IMG/VR virus record: IMGVR_UViG_3300044568_005111
Coordinates: 1-64,000 of that record
Length of the DNA stretch: 64,000 nucleotides
Reading direction: 5' to 3' (one strand)
From: a virus
The notes under the pieces were generated by a model that was not told where the DNA came from, did not search any database, and was given only the letters and a program-made list of their open reading frames with translations. A program made the translations under genes and the position numbers. Shown in pieces: positions 42,434 through 49,977 of this stretch; the first letter of the stretch is position 1; the number at the start of each line of letters is the position of its first letter.

Positions 42434-42525
42434 TCTCCTGATAAACTTATTAAAGGTAATAGTAATCTAAACCGTTACTTCGTCTGTTAAACGAGAGGTC
42501 GTTGGTTCGAATCCAACATGGGGAG
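42434..42525 (+). tRNA. tRNA-Asn(GTT)-like with expanded D region
   Basis: The 3' half is normal: loop CTGTTAA on TTCGT/ACGAG and T-arm GTTGG-TTCGAAT-CCAAC. The 5' side has TCTCC pairing with GGGGA, two mismatches, and about 18 extra bases in the D region. It is probably defective or another tRNA-like RNA. A clean tRNA-Asn lies at 43857. Confidence 0.4.
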
Positions 42526-42530
42526 TAATC

Positions 42531-42753
42531 TTCATTAGCTCAGCTGGCTAGAGCGCTAAAATCTCGGTTGGAAACTTTCTTTACCTTTATCATTTGGAAG
42601 ATATTCCCTCAGTTATGAGCTAATAGCAGTTTATTCTAGTTTCCTATAAAACTAGAGGTGCTGTTGACTGGGGCCAGAATCAGTTAATGCCTTTTTAGAG
42701 AGCGAAGAGTTTGGAAGCGAAGCTCTACCTTTGATCAGATGCTAGCATGAAGA
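42531..42753 (+). ncRNA. Interrupted tRNA-like RNA
   Basis: Starts like a tRNA: TCTTCAT, TA, and a perfect D-arm GCTC-AGCTGGCTA-GAGC. The matching acceptor half ATGAAGA is at 42747-42753, about 210 bases later, and no standard T-arm precedes it. Between them are hairpins TCTAGTTT/AAACTAGA and GAGC/GCTC. No group I intron core was recognised. Confidence 0.4.
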
Positions 42754-42761
42754 TCAAGCAT

Positions 42762-42800
42762 AAGAGGCCGGAAGATGGAATGTAAGCCGGCCTCTTTTTT
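42762..42800 (+). terminator. Intrinsic terminator
   Basis: AAGAGGCCGG pairs with CCGGCCTCTT, followed by TTTTT. It ends the RNA operon that starts at 42273. Confidence 0.9.
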
Positions 42801-42813
42801 AAAATCAATTTAT

Positions 42814-42894
42814 TGGAGTGTTGAGCATTTGGCTGGCTCGCTTGACTGTAAATCAAGTCCTAACGGCATGGGGGTTCGAATCCCTTCACTCCAA
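42814..42894 (+). tRNA. tRNA-Tyr(GTA)
   Basis: Class II. Acceptor TGGAGTG/CACTCCA, loop CTGTAAA, T-loop TTCGAAT. Confidence 0.92.
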
Positions 42895-42896
42895 CG

Positions 42897-43041
42897 AAAG
42901 ATAGTGGCCTTCTCTGTCGATGCTGTCGACAAGCTAAGCAGATCAAAGAATTTCATCACCCTTTGCTGAGGCCTCATTAAAACTCAGGAAGCAATTAAGA
43001 TTGGAGCGAGACGGGTACTCCATCACTATCTTTTATTTTTT
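42897..43041 (+). ncRNA. Structured RNA with 10-bp closing helix and U-tract
   Basis: AAAGATAGTG pairs perfectly with CACTATCTTT (43024-43033), followed by TATTTTTT. Inside are GGCCT/AGGCC enclosing TGTCG/CGACA and CAAAG/CTTTG, then TGGAG/CTCCA. The shape is a multi-arm junction of about 137 bases with a terminator-like tail. No ORF. Confidence 0.6.
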
Positions 43042-43042
43042 C

Positions 43043-43116
43043 GGTCTGTCAGTCCAGTTGGAGTGGACGCCTGCCTGTCACGTAGGAGATCACGGGTTCG
43101 AGTCCCGTACGGACCG
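43043..43116 (+). tRNA. tRNA-Asp(GTC)
   Basis: Acceptor GGTCTGT/ACGGACC, loop CTGTCAC, T-arm ACGGG-TTCGAGT-CCCGT. Confidence 0.92.
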
Positions 43117-43128
43117 CCGGGAATATTT

Positions 43129-43167
43129 TGTACCTTCATTGAGATAAATAATCAAAATGAAGGTACA
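43129..43167 (+). promoter_or_regulatory. Start-occluding hairpin with internal late promoter motif
   Basis: TGTACCTTCATT (43129-43140) pairs perfectly over 12 bp with AATGAAGGTACA (43156-43167), ending two bases before the endonuclease ATG. The loop carries GATAAATAATCAAAA, a late-promoter-like motif. Transcripts from upstream would fold the hairpin over the start region, while transcripts from the loop motif would lack its 5' arm. Confidence 0.6.
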
Positions 43168-43169
43168 CT

Positions 43170-43826
43170 ATGGCAAGAAAGGAACATCAATATCATTACA
43201 TTTACAAGACTACTTGTAATGTTACTGGAAGATATTACATCGGGATGCACTCGACTTCTAACTTAGAAGATAGATATATTGGAAGCGGGACTAGATTATG
43301 GAAGTCACTCAATAAACATGGAAAGGAGAATCATTCAATTGAAATATTAGAATGGTATTCAGATAGAAATTCATTGAAACTAAGAGAAAAAGAATTAGTT
43401 AATGAGGAAACTCTTAATGATCCAATGTGTATGAATTTAATGATTGGTGGAGGAGGTGGAAAAATATCAGACGAGCAACAAAGGTCTAGATCAATCACTG
43501 GAGGTCGTGCATTTGCTAATAAATTAAAAAGTGATCCTGAGTTATTAAAACACGTTCAAATGATTGCATCAAATAACTTGAAAAAATTACATGAGAAAGG
43601 AGATTTCAATTATAATACTTTTCAAGGAAAGACGCATTCCGATGAGACTAAAAATAAAATTGGAGCAGCAAATTCAATTAAGCAGAGTGGATATAATAAT
43701 TCACAATATGGAACTTGTTGGATAACTAATGAAATTGATTCTAAGAAAATTCATAAGGGCGATCTTATCCCAAGTGGATGGAGATTAGGTCGAAAAGCCC
43801 TCAAAATAAGAAGTCGTAACTCCTAG
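43170..43826 (+). CDS. GIY-YIG homing endonuclease
   Basis: A 218-residue enzyme. The GIY-YIG core reads HYIYKTTCNVTGRYYIGMHS, with the catalytic Arg in DRYIGSG and Glu in REKELVNEE. A NUMOD3-type DNA-binding motif follows (GKTHSDETKNKIGAANS). The C-terminus TCWITNEIDSKKIHKGDLIP and SGWRLGRK is typical of phage homing endonucleases. It is free-standing between tRNA-Asp and tRNA-Asn and likely a mobile gene. Expression is probably delayed by the hairpin before its ATG. Confidence 0.9.
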   Translation: MARKEHQYHYIYKTTCNVTGRYYIGMHSTSNLEDRYIGSGTRLWKSLNKHGKENHSIEILEWYSDRNSLKLREKELVNEETLNDPMCMNLMIGGGGGKISDEQQRSRSITGGRAFANKLKSDPELLKHVQMIASNNLKKLHEKGDFNYNTFQGKTHSDETKNKIGAANSIKQSGYNNSQYGTCWITNEIDSKKIHKGDLIPSGWRLGRKALKIRSRNS

Positions 43827-43856
43827 TAAAAACCTAGGCTAATTTCTTGTTTATCT

Positions 43857-43929
43857 GGACTCATAGCTCAATTGGTAGAGCATCGCACTGTTAATGCGAG
43901 GGTTGTAGGATCGTGCCCTGCTGAGTCCG
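43857..43929 (+). tRNA. tRNA-Asn(GTT)
   Basis: Acceptor GGACTCA/TGAGTCC, loop CTGTTAA, T-arm GTAGG-ATCGTGC-CCTGC. The T-loop begins with A instead of T. Confidence 0.85.
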
Positions 43930-43944
43930 CCAAAAATTGAATAT

Positions 43945-44018
43945 ATCCATGTATTTCAGCTGGTTAGAATATCACCCTGATAAGGTGAAGGTCGAAGGTT
44001 CAAGTCCTTCCATGGATA
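43945..44018 (+). tRNA. tRNA-Ile(GAT)
   Basis: Acceptor ATCCATG/CATGGAT, loop CTGATAA, T-arm GAAGG-TTCAAGT-CCTTC. Confidence 0.92.
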
Positions 44019-44074
44019 CAAAGGGGAGTAACTTGCGTGGGTGCCCCAAGTGCTGCAGCATTACCACGCTCTAC

Positions 44075-44166
44075 GGAAATGTGTCAGAGTGGTTTATTGT
44101 ACTTCCCTGCTAAGGAAGTGGTCGCTGCAAAGAGGCCCGTTGGTTCGAATCCAGCCATTTCCGCCA
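44075..44166 (+). tRNA. tRNA-Ser(GCT), CCA encoded
   Basis: Class II. Acceptor GGAAATG/CATTTCC, loop CTGCTAA, T-arm GTTGG-TTCGAAT-CCAGC, then GCCA. Confidence 0.92.
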
Positions 44167-44169
44167 AAC

Positions 44170-44239
44170 ATCGTGACTTAGTGGAAAAGAACGAGCTCTC
44201 ATAAGGCACGTCAAGTGAGTTCGAACCTCACGCACGATA
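44170..44239 (+). tRNA. tRNA with CAT anticodon, possibly Ile2
   Basis: Acceptor ATCGTGA/GCACGAT with one mismatch, short D-arm, loop CTCATAA on an imperfect stem, T-arm GTGAG-TTCGAAC-CTCAC. It could be the lysidine-modified tRNA-Ile that reads AUA; this is inference. Confidence 0.7.
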
Positions 44240-44257
44240 CTAAAAAATAAAAAAATT

Positions 44258-44413
44258 ATGAAAGTAATAATGACAGGAAATTTCGAATCATCTAAATTGA
44301 TGCTTCGAGGAAGAGACCCATCGCCCAAAGGACGAAAGGGATGGCGTAGTCGGGCCGCACAAGTCTGCATCAAGTTTACGAATAAATTGACGAAGGCCAA
44401 GTCAATGGTGTAA
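44258..44413 (+). CDS. 51-residue basic protein
   Basis: An ATG frame (MKVIMTGNFESSKLMLRGRD ...) with about 15 Lys/Arg residues, followed by a hairpin. It sits between tRNA-CAT and tRNA-His. A small RNA-binding peptide is possible. No family recognised, and the frame could be spurious. Confidence 0.4.
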   Translation: MKVIMTGNFESSKLMLRGRDPSPKGRKGWRSRAAQVCIKFTNKLTKAKSMV

Positions 44414-44422
44414 ATCGACTCT

Positions 44423-44444
44423 CCCCACTTACGGAGTGGGGTTT
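44423..44444 (+). terminator. Hairpin, weak terminator or processing site
   Basis: CCCCACT/AGTGGGG followed only by TTTA. Confidence 0.45.
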
Positions 44445-44446
44445 AT

Positions 44447-44521
44447 GGTGGTTGTAGCTCAGTTGGTTAGAGCGCTGGTTTGTGGTACCAGAGGTGGTGG
44501 GTTCGAGACCCATCTTCCACC
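44447..44521 (+). tRNA. tRNA-His(GTG)
   Basis: Extra 5' G and C at position 73 as expected for His. Loop TTGTGGT, T-arm GTGGG-TTCGAGA-CCCAT. The acceptor has two T-T mismatches. Confidence 0.85.
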
Positions 44522-44534
44522 CAAAAAACAAAAT

Positions 44535-44617
44535 GCCTCGATGGTGGAATTGGTAGTCACGTCGTGTTTAAGCCGCGATATCTTTAAGGTGTGAGGGTTC
44601 GACTCCCTCTCGAGGTA
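44535..44617 (+). tRNA. tRNA-Leu(TAA)
   Basis: Class II. Acceptor GCCTCGA/TCGAGGT, loop TTTAAGC, T-arm GAGGG-TTCGACT-CCCTC. Confidence 0.92.
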
Positions 44618-44619
44618 CT

Positions 44620-44738
44620 AAAGGAATGGTAAGTGAAGCTGTTAGGTACGATAAGGTTTAATCACCCAAAGCATTAAAAAAAGGGTTTGGAGTAAACGTA
44701 CAAACCAGAAACCCCGAGAGACCCGAGGCCATTCCTTT
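44620..44738 (+). ncRNA. Structured RNA with 10-bp closing helix
   Basis: AAAGGAATGG pairs perfectly with CCATTCCTTT (44729-44738), followed by TCTTT. Inside are GTGA/TCAC and GGTTTG/CAAACC. It lies between tRNA-Leu and tRNA-Arg, 119 bases long, with no ORF. Confidence 0.6.
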
Positions 44739-44743
44739 TCTTT

Positions 44744-44817
44744 ACACCTTTAGCTCAGCTGGATAGAGTCTCTGATTACGGATCAGATGGTCGGGAGTTC
44801 GAATCTCTCAAGGTGTA
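44744..44817 (+). tRNA. tRNA-Arg(ACG)
   Basis: Acceptor ACACCTT/AAGGTGT, loop TTACGGA on TCTGA/TCAGA, T-arm GGGAG-TTCGAAT-CTCTC. A34 would be deaminated to inosine by TadA. Confidence 0.92.
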
Positions 44818-44863
44818 CTCTTATAGAATCCGATGTCGGTCCCGATCTAGGTCGGGCAAATAC

Positions 44864-44936
44864 ACAGACATAGCTCAGTTGGTAGAGCACTGGTCTCCAA
44901 AACCAGGTGTCGGGAGTTCGAGCCTCTCTGTCTGTG
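44864..44936 (+). tRNA. tRNA-Trp(CCA)
   Basis: Acceptor ACAGACA/TGTCTGT, loop CTCCAAA, T-arm GGGAG-TTCGAGC-CTCTC. Confidence 0.92.
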
Positions 44937-44943
44937 CTCAATT

Positions 44944-45019
44944 GGTGAAGTAGCAAAGCTGGTCTATGCAGCGGACTGAAAATCCGATGATGGCGGTTCG
45001 ACTCCGTCCTTCACCACCA
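44944..45019 (+). tRNA. tRNA-Phe(GAA), CCA encoded
   Basis: Acceptor GGTGAAG/CTTCACC, loop CTGAAAA, T-arm GGCGG-TTCGACT-CCGTC, then ACCA. Confidence 0.92.
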
Positions 45020-45038
45020 AAAGCCAATATGTTTCATG

Positions 45039-45107
45039 GTCAGGCTAGTCGCGGCGGCTAGTTGGTCTGCAAAACCACCGGAGTGAGTTCGACTCTCACC
45101 CTGACCT
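45039..45107 (+). tRNA. tRNA-Cys(GCA)
   Basis: Acceptor GGTCAGG/CCTGACC, loop CTGCAAA, T-arm GTGAG-TTCGACT-CTCAC. Last tRNA of the array. Confidence 0.9.
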
Positions 45108-45127
45108 CTTTTTAATATGTCTCCTCA

Positions 45128-45142
45128 GATAAATAATAAAAA
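45128..45142 (+). promoter_or_regulatory. Late-promoter-like motif
   Basis: GATAAATAATAAAAA, exact consensus, eleven bases before the TTG start of the first histidine kinase. Confidence 0.55.
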
Positions 45143-45153
45143 GTCTTATTGGG

Positions 45154-46833
45154 TTGGCACCTTTTCATATATTTGCAAAGAAAAATGCAAAGAAACTTTC
45201 AAATTTTAAAGTAGGAGTTAGCCTACGAATAAAGATAAAATTAGCAATTGCTGCAATTCTAATGATTGCATATATGTGCGTTAAAATTTCAATTCTTGCT
45301 GGATTGCGTGAGTCTACTGAGGTTACTCGATGGATAGAATTTGTTGGTGTTATTTCATATATTCTAATATCAATCCTATTAATTAAAGACTTTATCAATT
45401 TAACTAAACATTCAGTATCTAAGGAATCTATTGATAAGATGAGTGAGTTAGAAAATTTCTTAGACTCTTCGTCAATTATATCTAAGGCTGATGCTAAAGG
45501 TAAAATTACTTATGTAAATGATAAATTCACTAAGGTTTCTGGTTACTCACTAGAAGAAGTGCTTGGAAAAGATCACTCTATTGTAAATTCAGGAGATCAA
45601 CCTGATGGATATTGGGGAAAAATGTATGCTCAAGTTCTTACTGGAAAAATATGGAATGATGTAGTCACAAATAGAGCAAAGGATGGCTCTCTATATTATG
45701 TAGATACTTATATCAAAGCTCAATTTAATCAGCATGGTAAGCTTGAAGGATTTATGTCGATTCGCCAAGATGTTACTGAGCTACGAAGAAGGGAGGCTGA
45801 GATATCTAATAGAATGAATGCAATTAATAGATCAAATGCTGTTATTGAATTTGACCTAGATGGAAATATTAAATTTGCAAACGATTTATTTTTAAAAACA
45901 TTAGGCTACTCCTTAAATAGTGAAATTATAGGAAAACACCATAGTTTATTTGTTGAAGATGAAGTAATAGATACTGATGAATATCGAGACTTTTGGAAAA
46001 CATTGGGCACTGGCAAATTCTTTATGGGAGAGATCACTCGAAAGAAGAAAGACGGATCACTAATCTATCTTCAAGCAACATATAATCCTATTATAGGCAC
46101 TGATGGAAAGCCATATCGAGTAATGAAAATCGCTACTGATATTACTCAAAGTTTTAATCAACAAGCTGAAATTGAAAAGAAGAATACTTATCTTGAGCAT
46201 GCGGCAAAGATTCTACGGCATGATATGCATAGTGGAATCAATACCTATATGCCTCGAGGATTATCATCACTAGAACGAAGACTTTCAGATGACCAGATAA
46301 AAGAGCTTAAGATTGAAGCTCCACTAAAAATGATTAAAGAAGGATTACGACACACTCAAAAAGTATATAAAGGAGTTTACGAATTTACTAATCTAGTAAA
46401 AAAGGATGTTGTTCTTACTCGCGAAGACTTAAATCTCAAAGACATACTCGAGGACTATTTGTCCTCGACTGCATATAGACCGCAAGTAATAATCTCAGAT
46501 CTAGGTCAGTCTAGTGTTAATGAAGCATTATTTTGTACTTCATTAGATAATCTTATTCGTAATGGTTTAAAGTATAATGACAGTCCTAGTAAACTAGTTA
46601 AGATATACCGTATTGATGATATTCTTTATGTTGAAGACAATGGACGCGGTTTAAGCCAAGAAGATTTTAACCATCTTTCCAAACCATATACACGAAAAGA
46701 AGGACAGCAGGAATCAGGAACTGGTCTTGGGCTTAATATCTGTATTGCAATTCTTGAAGAACATGGATTCTCTATTACTTGTTCTAAACTTTCACAAGTT
46801 GGAACGCAAATGAAAATACGACTAAGCAGATAA
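45154..46833 (+). CDS. Membrane sensor histidine kinase with two PAS domains
   Basis: A 559-residue protein from a TTG start. Two membrane segments lie near residues 25-75 (LAIAAILMIAYMCVKISILA; FVGVISYILISILLI). Two PAS domains follow (SSIISKADAKGKITYVNDKF near 110 and NAVIEFDLDGNIKFANDLF near 225). The kinase has an H-box LRHDMHSGINTYMPRGL with His near residue 356, N-box LDNLIRNGLKYND, G1 VEDNGRGL and G2 GTGLGLN. All ATP-site motifs are present, so it should autophosphorylate. It shares the unusual H-box with the kinase at 47438. Confidence 0.92.
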   Translation: MAPFHIFAKKNAKKLSNFKVGVSLRIKIKLAIAAILMIAYMCVKISILAGLRESTEVTRWIEFVGVISYILISILLIKDFINLTKHSVSKESIDKMSELENFLDSSSIISKADAKGKITYVNDKFTKVSGYSLEEVLGKDHSIVNSGDQPDGYWGKMYAQVLTGKIWNDVVTNRAKDGSLYYVDTYIKAQFNQHGKLEGFMSIRQDVTELRRREAEISNRMNAINRSNAVIEFDLDGNIKFANDLFLKTLGYSLNSEIIGKHHSLFVEDEVIDTDEYRDFWKTLGTGKFFMGEITRKKKDGSLIYLQATYNPIIGTDGKPYRVMKIATDITQSFNQQAEIEKKNTYLEHAAKILRHDMHSGINTYMPRGLSSLERRLSDDQIKELKIEAPLKMIKEGLRHTQKVYKGVYEFTNLVKKDVVLTREDLNLKDILEDYLSSTAYRPQVIISDLGQSSVNEALFCTSLDNLIRNGLKYNDSPSKLVKIYRIDDILYVEDNGRGLSQEDFNHLSKPYTRKEGQQESGTGLGLNICIAILEEHGFSITCSKLSQVGTQMKIRLSR

Positions 46834-47441
46834 TGACAAAAATCCTTCACTTATTCTTCTTTCTTTTTTTATCATTTTTATCATACACACAAAATGACTA
46901 CCCAGTTCAAACTGTTTTGAAAGGTGATTCTGTGGTAATCTATACAGTTGAGCAAAATAATGATATAGAGTTTCTTTTAGCAAACCAGAGAAACCGTGTA
47001 AACTATTTTAAAAATAATATTGCTAGACAAGAAGAGATTATTGATAGTCTAAATCGGCTAGTACAAAAGCAAAAACTTTTTGCTGACAGTTTACAGCTGA
47101 TCCTAAACACAAATTCTAGTGATTATGATAGTTTATATGCAAAGTATCGCAATACAGAAAAATGGCTTTATAATACAGCAGTTGACAATGCATTTATTTA
47201 TTATTCATTTGAAAACTCTGCAGTCATGGCTATTGATTTAACCTCATATGTTTTAGTAGGTTATAAAAGATCTGGTAATTTTTTATTAGCACGCAGAGGA
47301 CCAGTGTATGATGATCTGTACTGGAAAGAGTATAATCGAAACTACCCAAGTGAGCCTAACAACGATTGGCTTACCTTTTACAAAATACGTTGGAGGCCTT
47401 CGTTAGTGCAGTTTCCTTATCGAATAAACCCACAGCCATGA
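46833..47441 (+). CDS. Exported coiled-coil protein between the kinases
   Basis: A 202-residue protein overlapping the kinase stop by one base. It has an N-terminal signal (MTKILHLFFFLFLSFLSYTQ), a charged coiled coil (NNIARQEEIIDSLNRLVQKQ) and an aromatic C-terminal domain. It is probably periplasmic. Its place between two sensor kinases makes a sensory or accessory role attractive but unproven. No family recognised. Confidence 0.7.
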   Translation: MTKILHLFFFLFLSFLSYTQNDYPVQTVLKGDSVVIYTVEQNNDIEFLLANQRNRVNYFKNNIARQEEIIDSLNRLVQKQKLFADSLQLILNTNSSDYDSLYAKYRNTEKWLYNTAVDNAFIYYSFENSAVMAIDLTSYVLVGYKRSGNFLLARRGPVYDDLYWKEYNRNYPSEPNNDWLTFYKIRWRPSLVQFPYRINPQP

Positions 47442-48886
47442 AAAAACTACTTATCACAGCAATATTAATACTATTTGGTATTAGTTTTACAAGCGCTCAA
47501 TACTCTGTAAAAGATCAAGAGAAAAAAATTGTTTGGGTTAGCGGCATACCTACCTGTCCAAGTGATCCACAAATAACGGCCTTAATCGAAAAAGCTGGAC
47601 TTGAAAACTTAAAAAAGCCTAAAAAAGGAATTACTAGAGCTGAATCTAATACTTGTCGGGAACTCGGTAAAGTGTTTAACCAAAGGGAAATGTATGAAGG
47701 TGCAGATTGGTATCTAGAGAGAGTGAAAGGTTATGTTGAAGTTATTAATTTAGCACCTGATGCAGTATTTGAAATGCCAAAGGAAATTGAGGAAATGCCA
47801 TTATCCGAAGATAATGTAAAATCATTAGAGTCAGATAAAGCATTCTTAGAAAATCTCCCACAAAGCTACGATGACGTTTCCCCTAATGACATGAAAAAAC
47901 TTGCTAGTGAAATTGGAAATAAACTAAAAGCTCTAATTGCAGAAAAGGAAGCTCTACTCACAAGTCATGCTCCGCAAGAAGTAATCGACGTAAAGGACGC
48001 TACTATTGGAACTCTTGGAAAAGAGAAAAAAATTATCGATCTATCAATTAAAAAAGATGGATTGGAAGTTGAAGTTGATGACTTAGAAGTTGAAAAGAAA
48101 ACTTTGACCAAATGGTTATGGTTGTCATGTGCAAGTATATTAGTCGCTTTCTTAGGGATCATTGCACTACTTCAAAGAAAAACAATTAAAGTAAAAGACG
48201 GTGAGATTGAAAGACAGCTGGCAGATATTAATAAAAAGAATACTTATTTAGAATATGCGGCACGAATCATTCGTCATGATATGCATAGCGGAATCAATAC
48301 TTATATGCCTCGAGGATTAAGTGGTTTACAAAAGCGAATTACTCCAGAGATTATTGCCGAACTTAAAATTGGATCCTCTATACAAATGATACAAGAAGGT
48401 CTTTTACATACACAAAAAGTTTATAAAAATGTTTATGAATTTACTAATCTTGTAAAGGTGAAATCTGAGTTTAATAAAGTGGAAATTGATGCTAAAATCT
48501 CATTAGAAAAGTACTTATCAAGCACATCGTATAGTAAACAAGTAAAGATTTTAGATCTCGGTACACTATTAGCAAATGAACAATTGTTATGTAATGCTAT
48601 AGATAATTTAATTAAGAATGGACTTAAATATAATGACCACACGATCAGAACAATCAAAATATATAAATTAAAAGATTTTATTATTGTTGAAGATAACGGC
48701 AAAGGTCTTACCTCTCAAAAATTTGAAGAGTACGTGAAAAGAGGAGTAGATATTGAAGCTGAAACAGGATTAGGTTTAGGGATTGCGAAAGCAATTATTG
48801 AAGAGCATGGATTTAAGCTATCCTGTGAAGAAATACCTTCAGGTGGAACAAAAATGAAAATTAAAATAACAAATAATAATGATTGA
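47438..48886 (+). CDS. Exported/membrane sensor histidine kinase
   Basis: A 482-residue protein from the ATG at 47438 (MKKLLITAILILFGISFTSA signal). An earlier ATG at 47366 lies inside the previous gene. A periplasmic domain (VSGIPTCPSDPQITALIEKA) and coiled coil precede one membrane segment (WLWLSCASILVAFLGIIALL). The kinase has H-box IIRHDMHSGINTYMPRGLSG (His near residue 280), N-box IDNLIKNGLKYND, G1 VEDNGKGL and G2 ETGLGLGIAK. It is clearly paralogous to the kinase at 45154 in the catalytic half, with a different sensor. Confidence 0.9.
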   Translation: MKKLLITAILILFGISFTSAQYSVKDQEKKIVWVSGIPTCPSDPQITALIEKAGLENLKKPKKGITRAESNTCRELGKVFNQREMYEGADWYLERVKGYVEVINLAPDAVFEMPKEIEEMPLSEDNVKSLESDKAFLENLPQSYDDVSPNDMKKLASEIGNKLKALIAEKEALLTSHAPQEVIDVKDATIGTLGKEKKIIDLSIKKDGLEVEVDDLEVEKKTLTKWLWLSCASILVAFLGIIALLQRKTIKVKDGEIERQLADINKKNTYLEYAARIIRHDMHSGINTYMPRGLSGLQKRITPEIIAELKIGSSIQMIQEGLLHTQKVYKNVYEFTNLVKVKSEFNKVEIDAKISLEKYLSSTSYSKQVKILDLGTLLANEQLLCNAIDNLIKNGLKYNDHTIRTIKIYKLKDFIIVEDNGKGLTSQKFEEYVKRGVDIEAETGLGLGIAKAIIEEHGFKLSCEEIPSGGTKMKIKITNNND

Positions 48887-49310
48887 TTCAATTTTACTAG
48901 TGGATGACGAAAGTTTATTTCACCTAGTTTTCGAGGATGCATGTAGTCTCCTTGATATCTCTCTTACTTTAGAGAGCATTGACAGTTCAGACGAAGCTGC
49001 GAAGCTGTTTGAAGGATGGCAAAAAGATTCAGACGGTAAACCCGAATGCGTATTTGTGGACCTAAATATTATAGGTTCATCATATGATGGAATTGAACTT
49101 ATTCGTAAGATTAATTTTGAATACGGTAATAACGTAGTAATTGGAATTATCTCTTCTTCTGATGAACCGGAAGAGCAGGCAAAAGCAGTTCAATCTGGAG
49201 CACAGTTTTGGATTATTAAATCTGACGAAATAGAACCTAGATTAGAAGAGTTTAGAAATGACTATGAATCATACCGAAATAGAACAGCTCCATTTAAAAT
49301 ATACAGATAA
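48879..49310 (+). CDS. Single-domain response regulator
   Basis: A 143-residue receiver protein overlapping the kinase by eight bases. Acidic pair DD at residues 9-10 (LLVDDESLF), phosphoacceptor Asp61 (VFVDLNIIG), Ser in IISSSDEP and Lys114 (FWIIKSDE) are all present. No DNA-binding output domain, so it must act by protein contact, as CheY-type regulators do. It is the evident partner of one or both kinases. Confidence 0.92.
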   Translation: MIDSILLVDDESLFHLVFEDACSLLDISLTLESIDSSDEAAKLFEGWQKDSDGKPECVFVDLNIIGSSYDGIELIRKINFEYGNNVVIGIISSSDEPEEQAKAVQSGAQFWIIKSDEIEPRLEEFRNDYESYRNRTAPFKIYR

Positions 49311-49963
49311 TGAAGTTTAGTAGAGAAGCTATTGATTCAATTATTGCTCTAAAAAAGAGAAACATCTATTTAGAAGGAAATATTATCAAGCTCATTGAGT
49401 CAGATGATGAAGATTTCACTCAATATTTAGCTGAAGCTTTGGCTAAGGATAAAGAGAATCGTAAGCGCCGCCTTGATGTTACTAAACAAATACAGGGACA
49501 AAATTCTGAACTACTTAAAAAGAGAGCAGAAAACGAAAATCTTATGCTTGAACTTAGAGAAACTTTAGCTGAGATGGAGGAATCTAAATCTCAAATAGAA
49601 TTTCAAAATACTGAACTTGTTCAGTGGAAAGAAAAGAATGAAATTATTGGAGAAGAGCTAAAGGCCGCACTAGAGCATGCAGAAAAAGCAAAAGATCTTG
49701 CTGAAACAGATTTAGACATGCTACAAAAAAGAACTCAATTTGAATTGATTGGGACAATTGTCAAAGTTGCCTTATACGTTATTATAGGAGTCGGTGCCGT
49801 GACTACTGTCATGTATAGTATCGCTCTTTTTGCAGATAAGGACACTCAAATTATTGGATCTACGTGGAGTAACATGTTTGGGATATTATTAACTAACGCA
49901 TTTTCTATAATCGGTACGATTATGGGTGTAAAATACGCTAGTGAAAAACCCAAAAAAGAATAA
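49310..49963 (+). CDS. Coiled-coil protein with two C-terminal membrane segments
   Basis: A 217-residue protein overlapping the receiver stop by one base. A long coiled coil to about residue 145 (NLMLELRETLAEMEESKSQI) is followed by two membrane helices (IVKVALYVIIGVGAVTTVMY and MFGILLTNAFSIIGTIMGV). Coupled to the receiver gene and upstream of lysis genes, it may transmit the phospho-signal to the membrane; this is inference. No family recognised. Confidence 0.75.
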   Translation: MKFSREAIDSIIALKKRNIYLEGNIIKLIESDDEDFTQYLAEALAKDKENRKRRLDVTKQIQGQNSELLKKRAENENLMLELRETLAEMEESKSQIEFQNTELVQWKEKNEIIGEELKAALEHAEKAKDLAETDLDMLQKRTQFELIGTIVKVALYVIIGVGAVTTVMYSIALFADKDTQIIGSTWSNMFGILLTNAFSIIGTIMGVKYASEKPKKE

Positions 49964-49977
49964 AAAAATAAATTAAA

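Noticed and set aside
44110-44400. 96-codon minus-strand frame
   Set aside because: It is antisense to tRNA-Ser and tRNA-CAT, with no promoter or start context. It is a shadow.
36280-45107. CRISPR array
   Set aside because: T-loop sequences recur (GGTTCGAATCC) but as parts of tRNAs at irregular spacing. No direct repeats with unique spacers and no cas genes.
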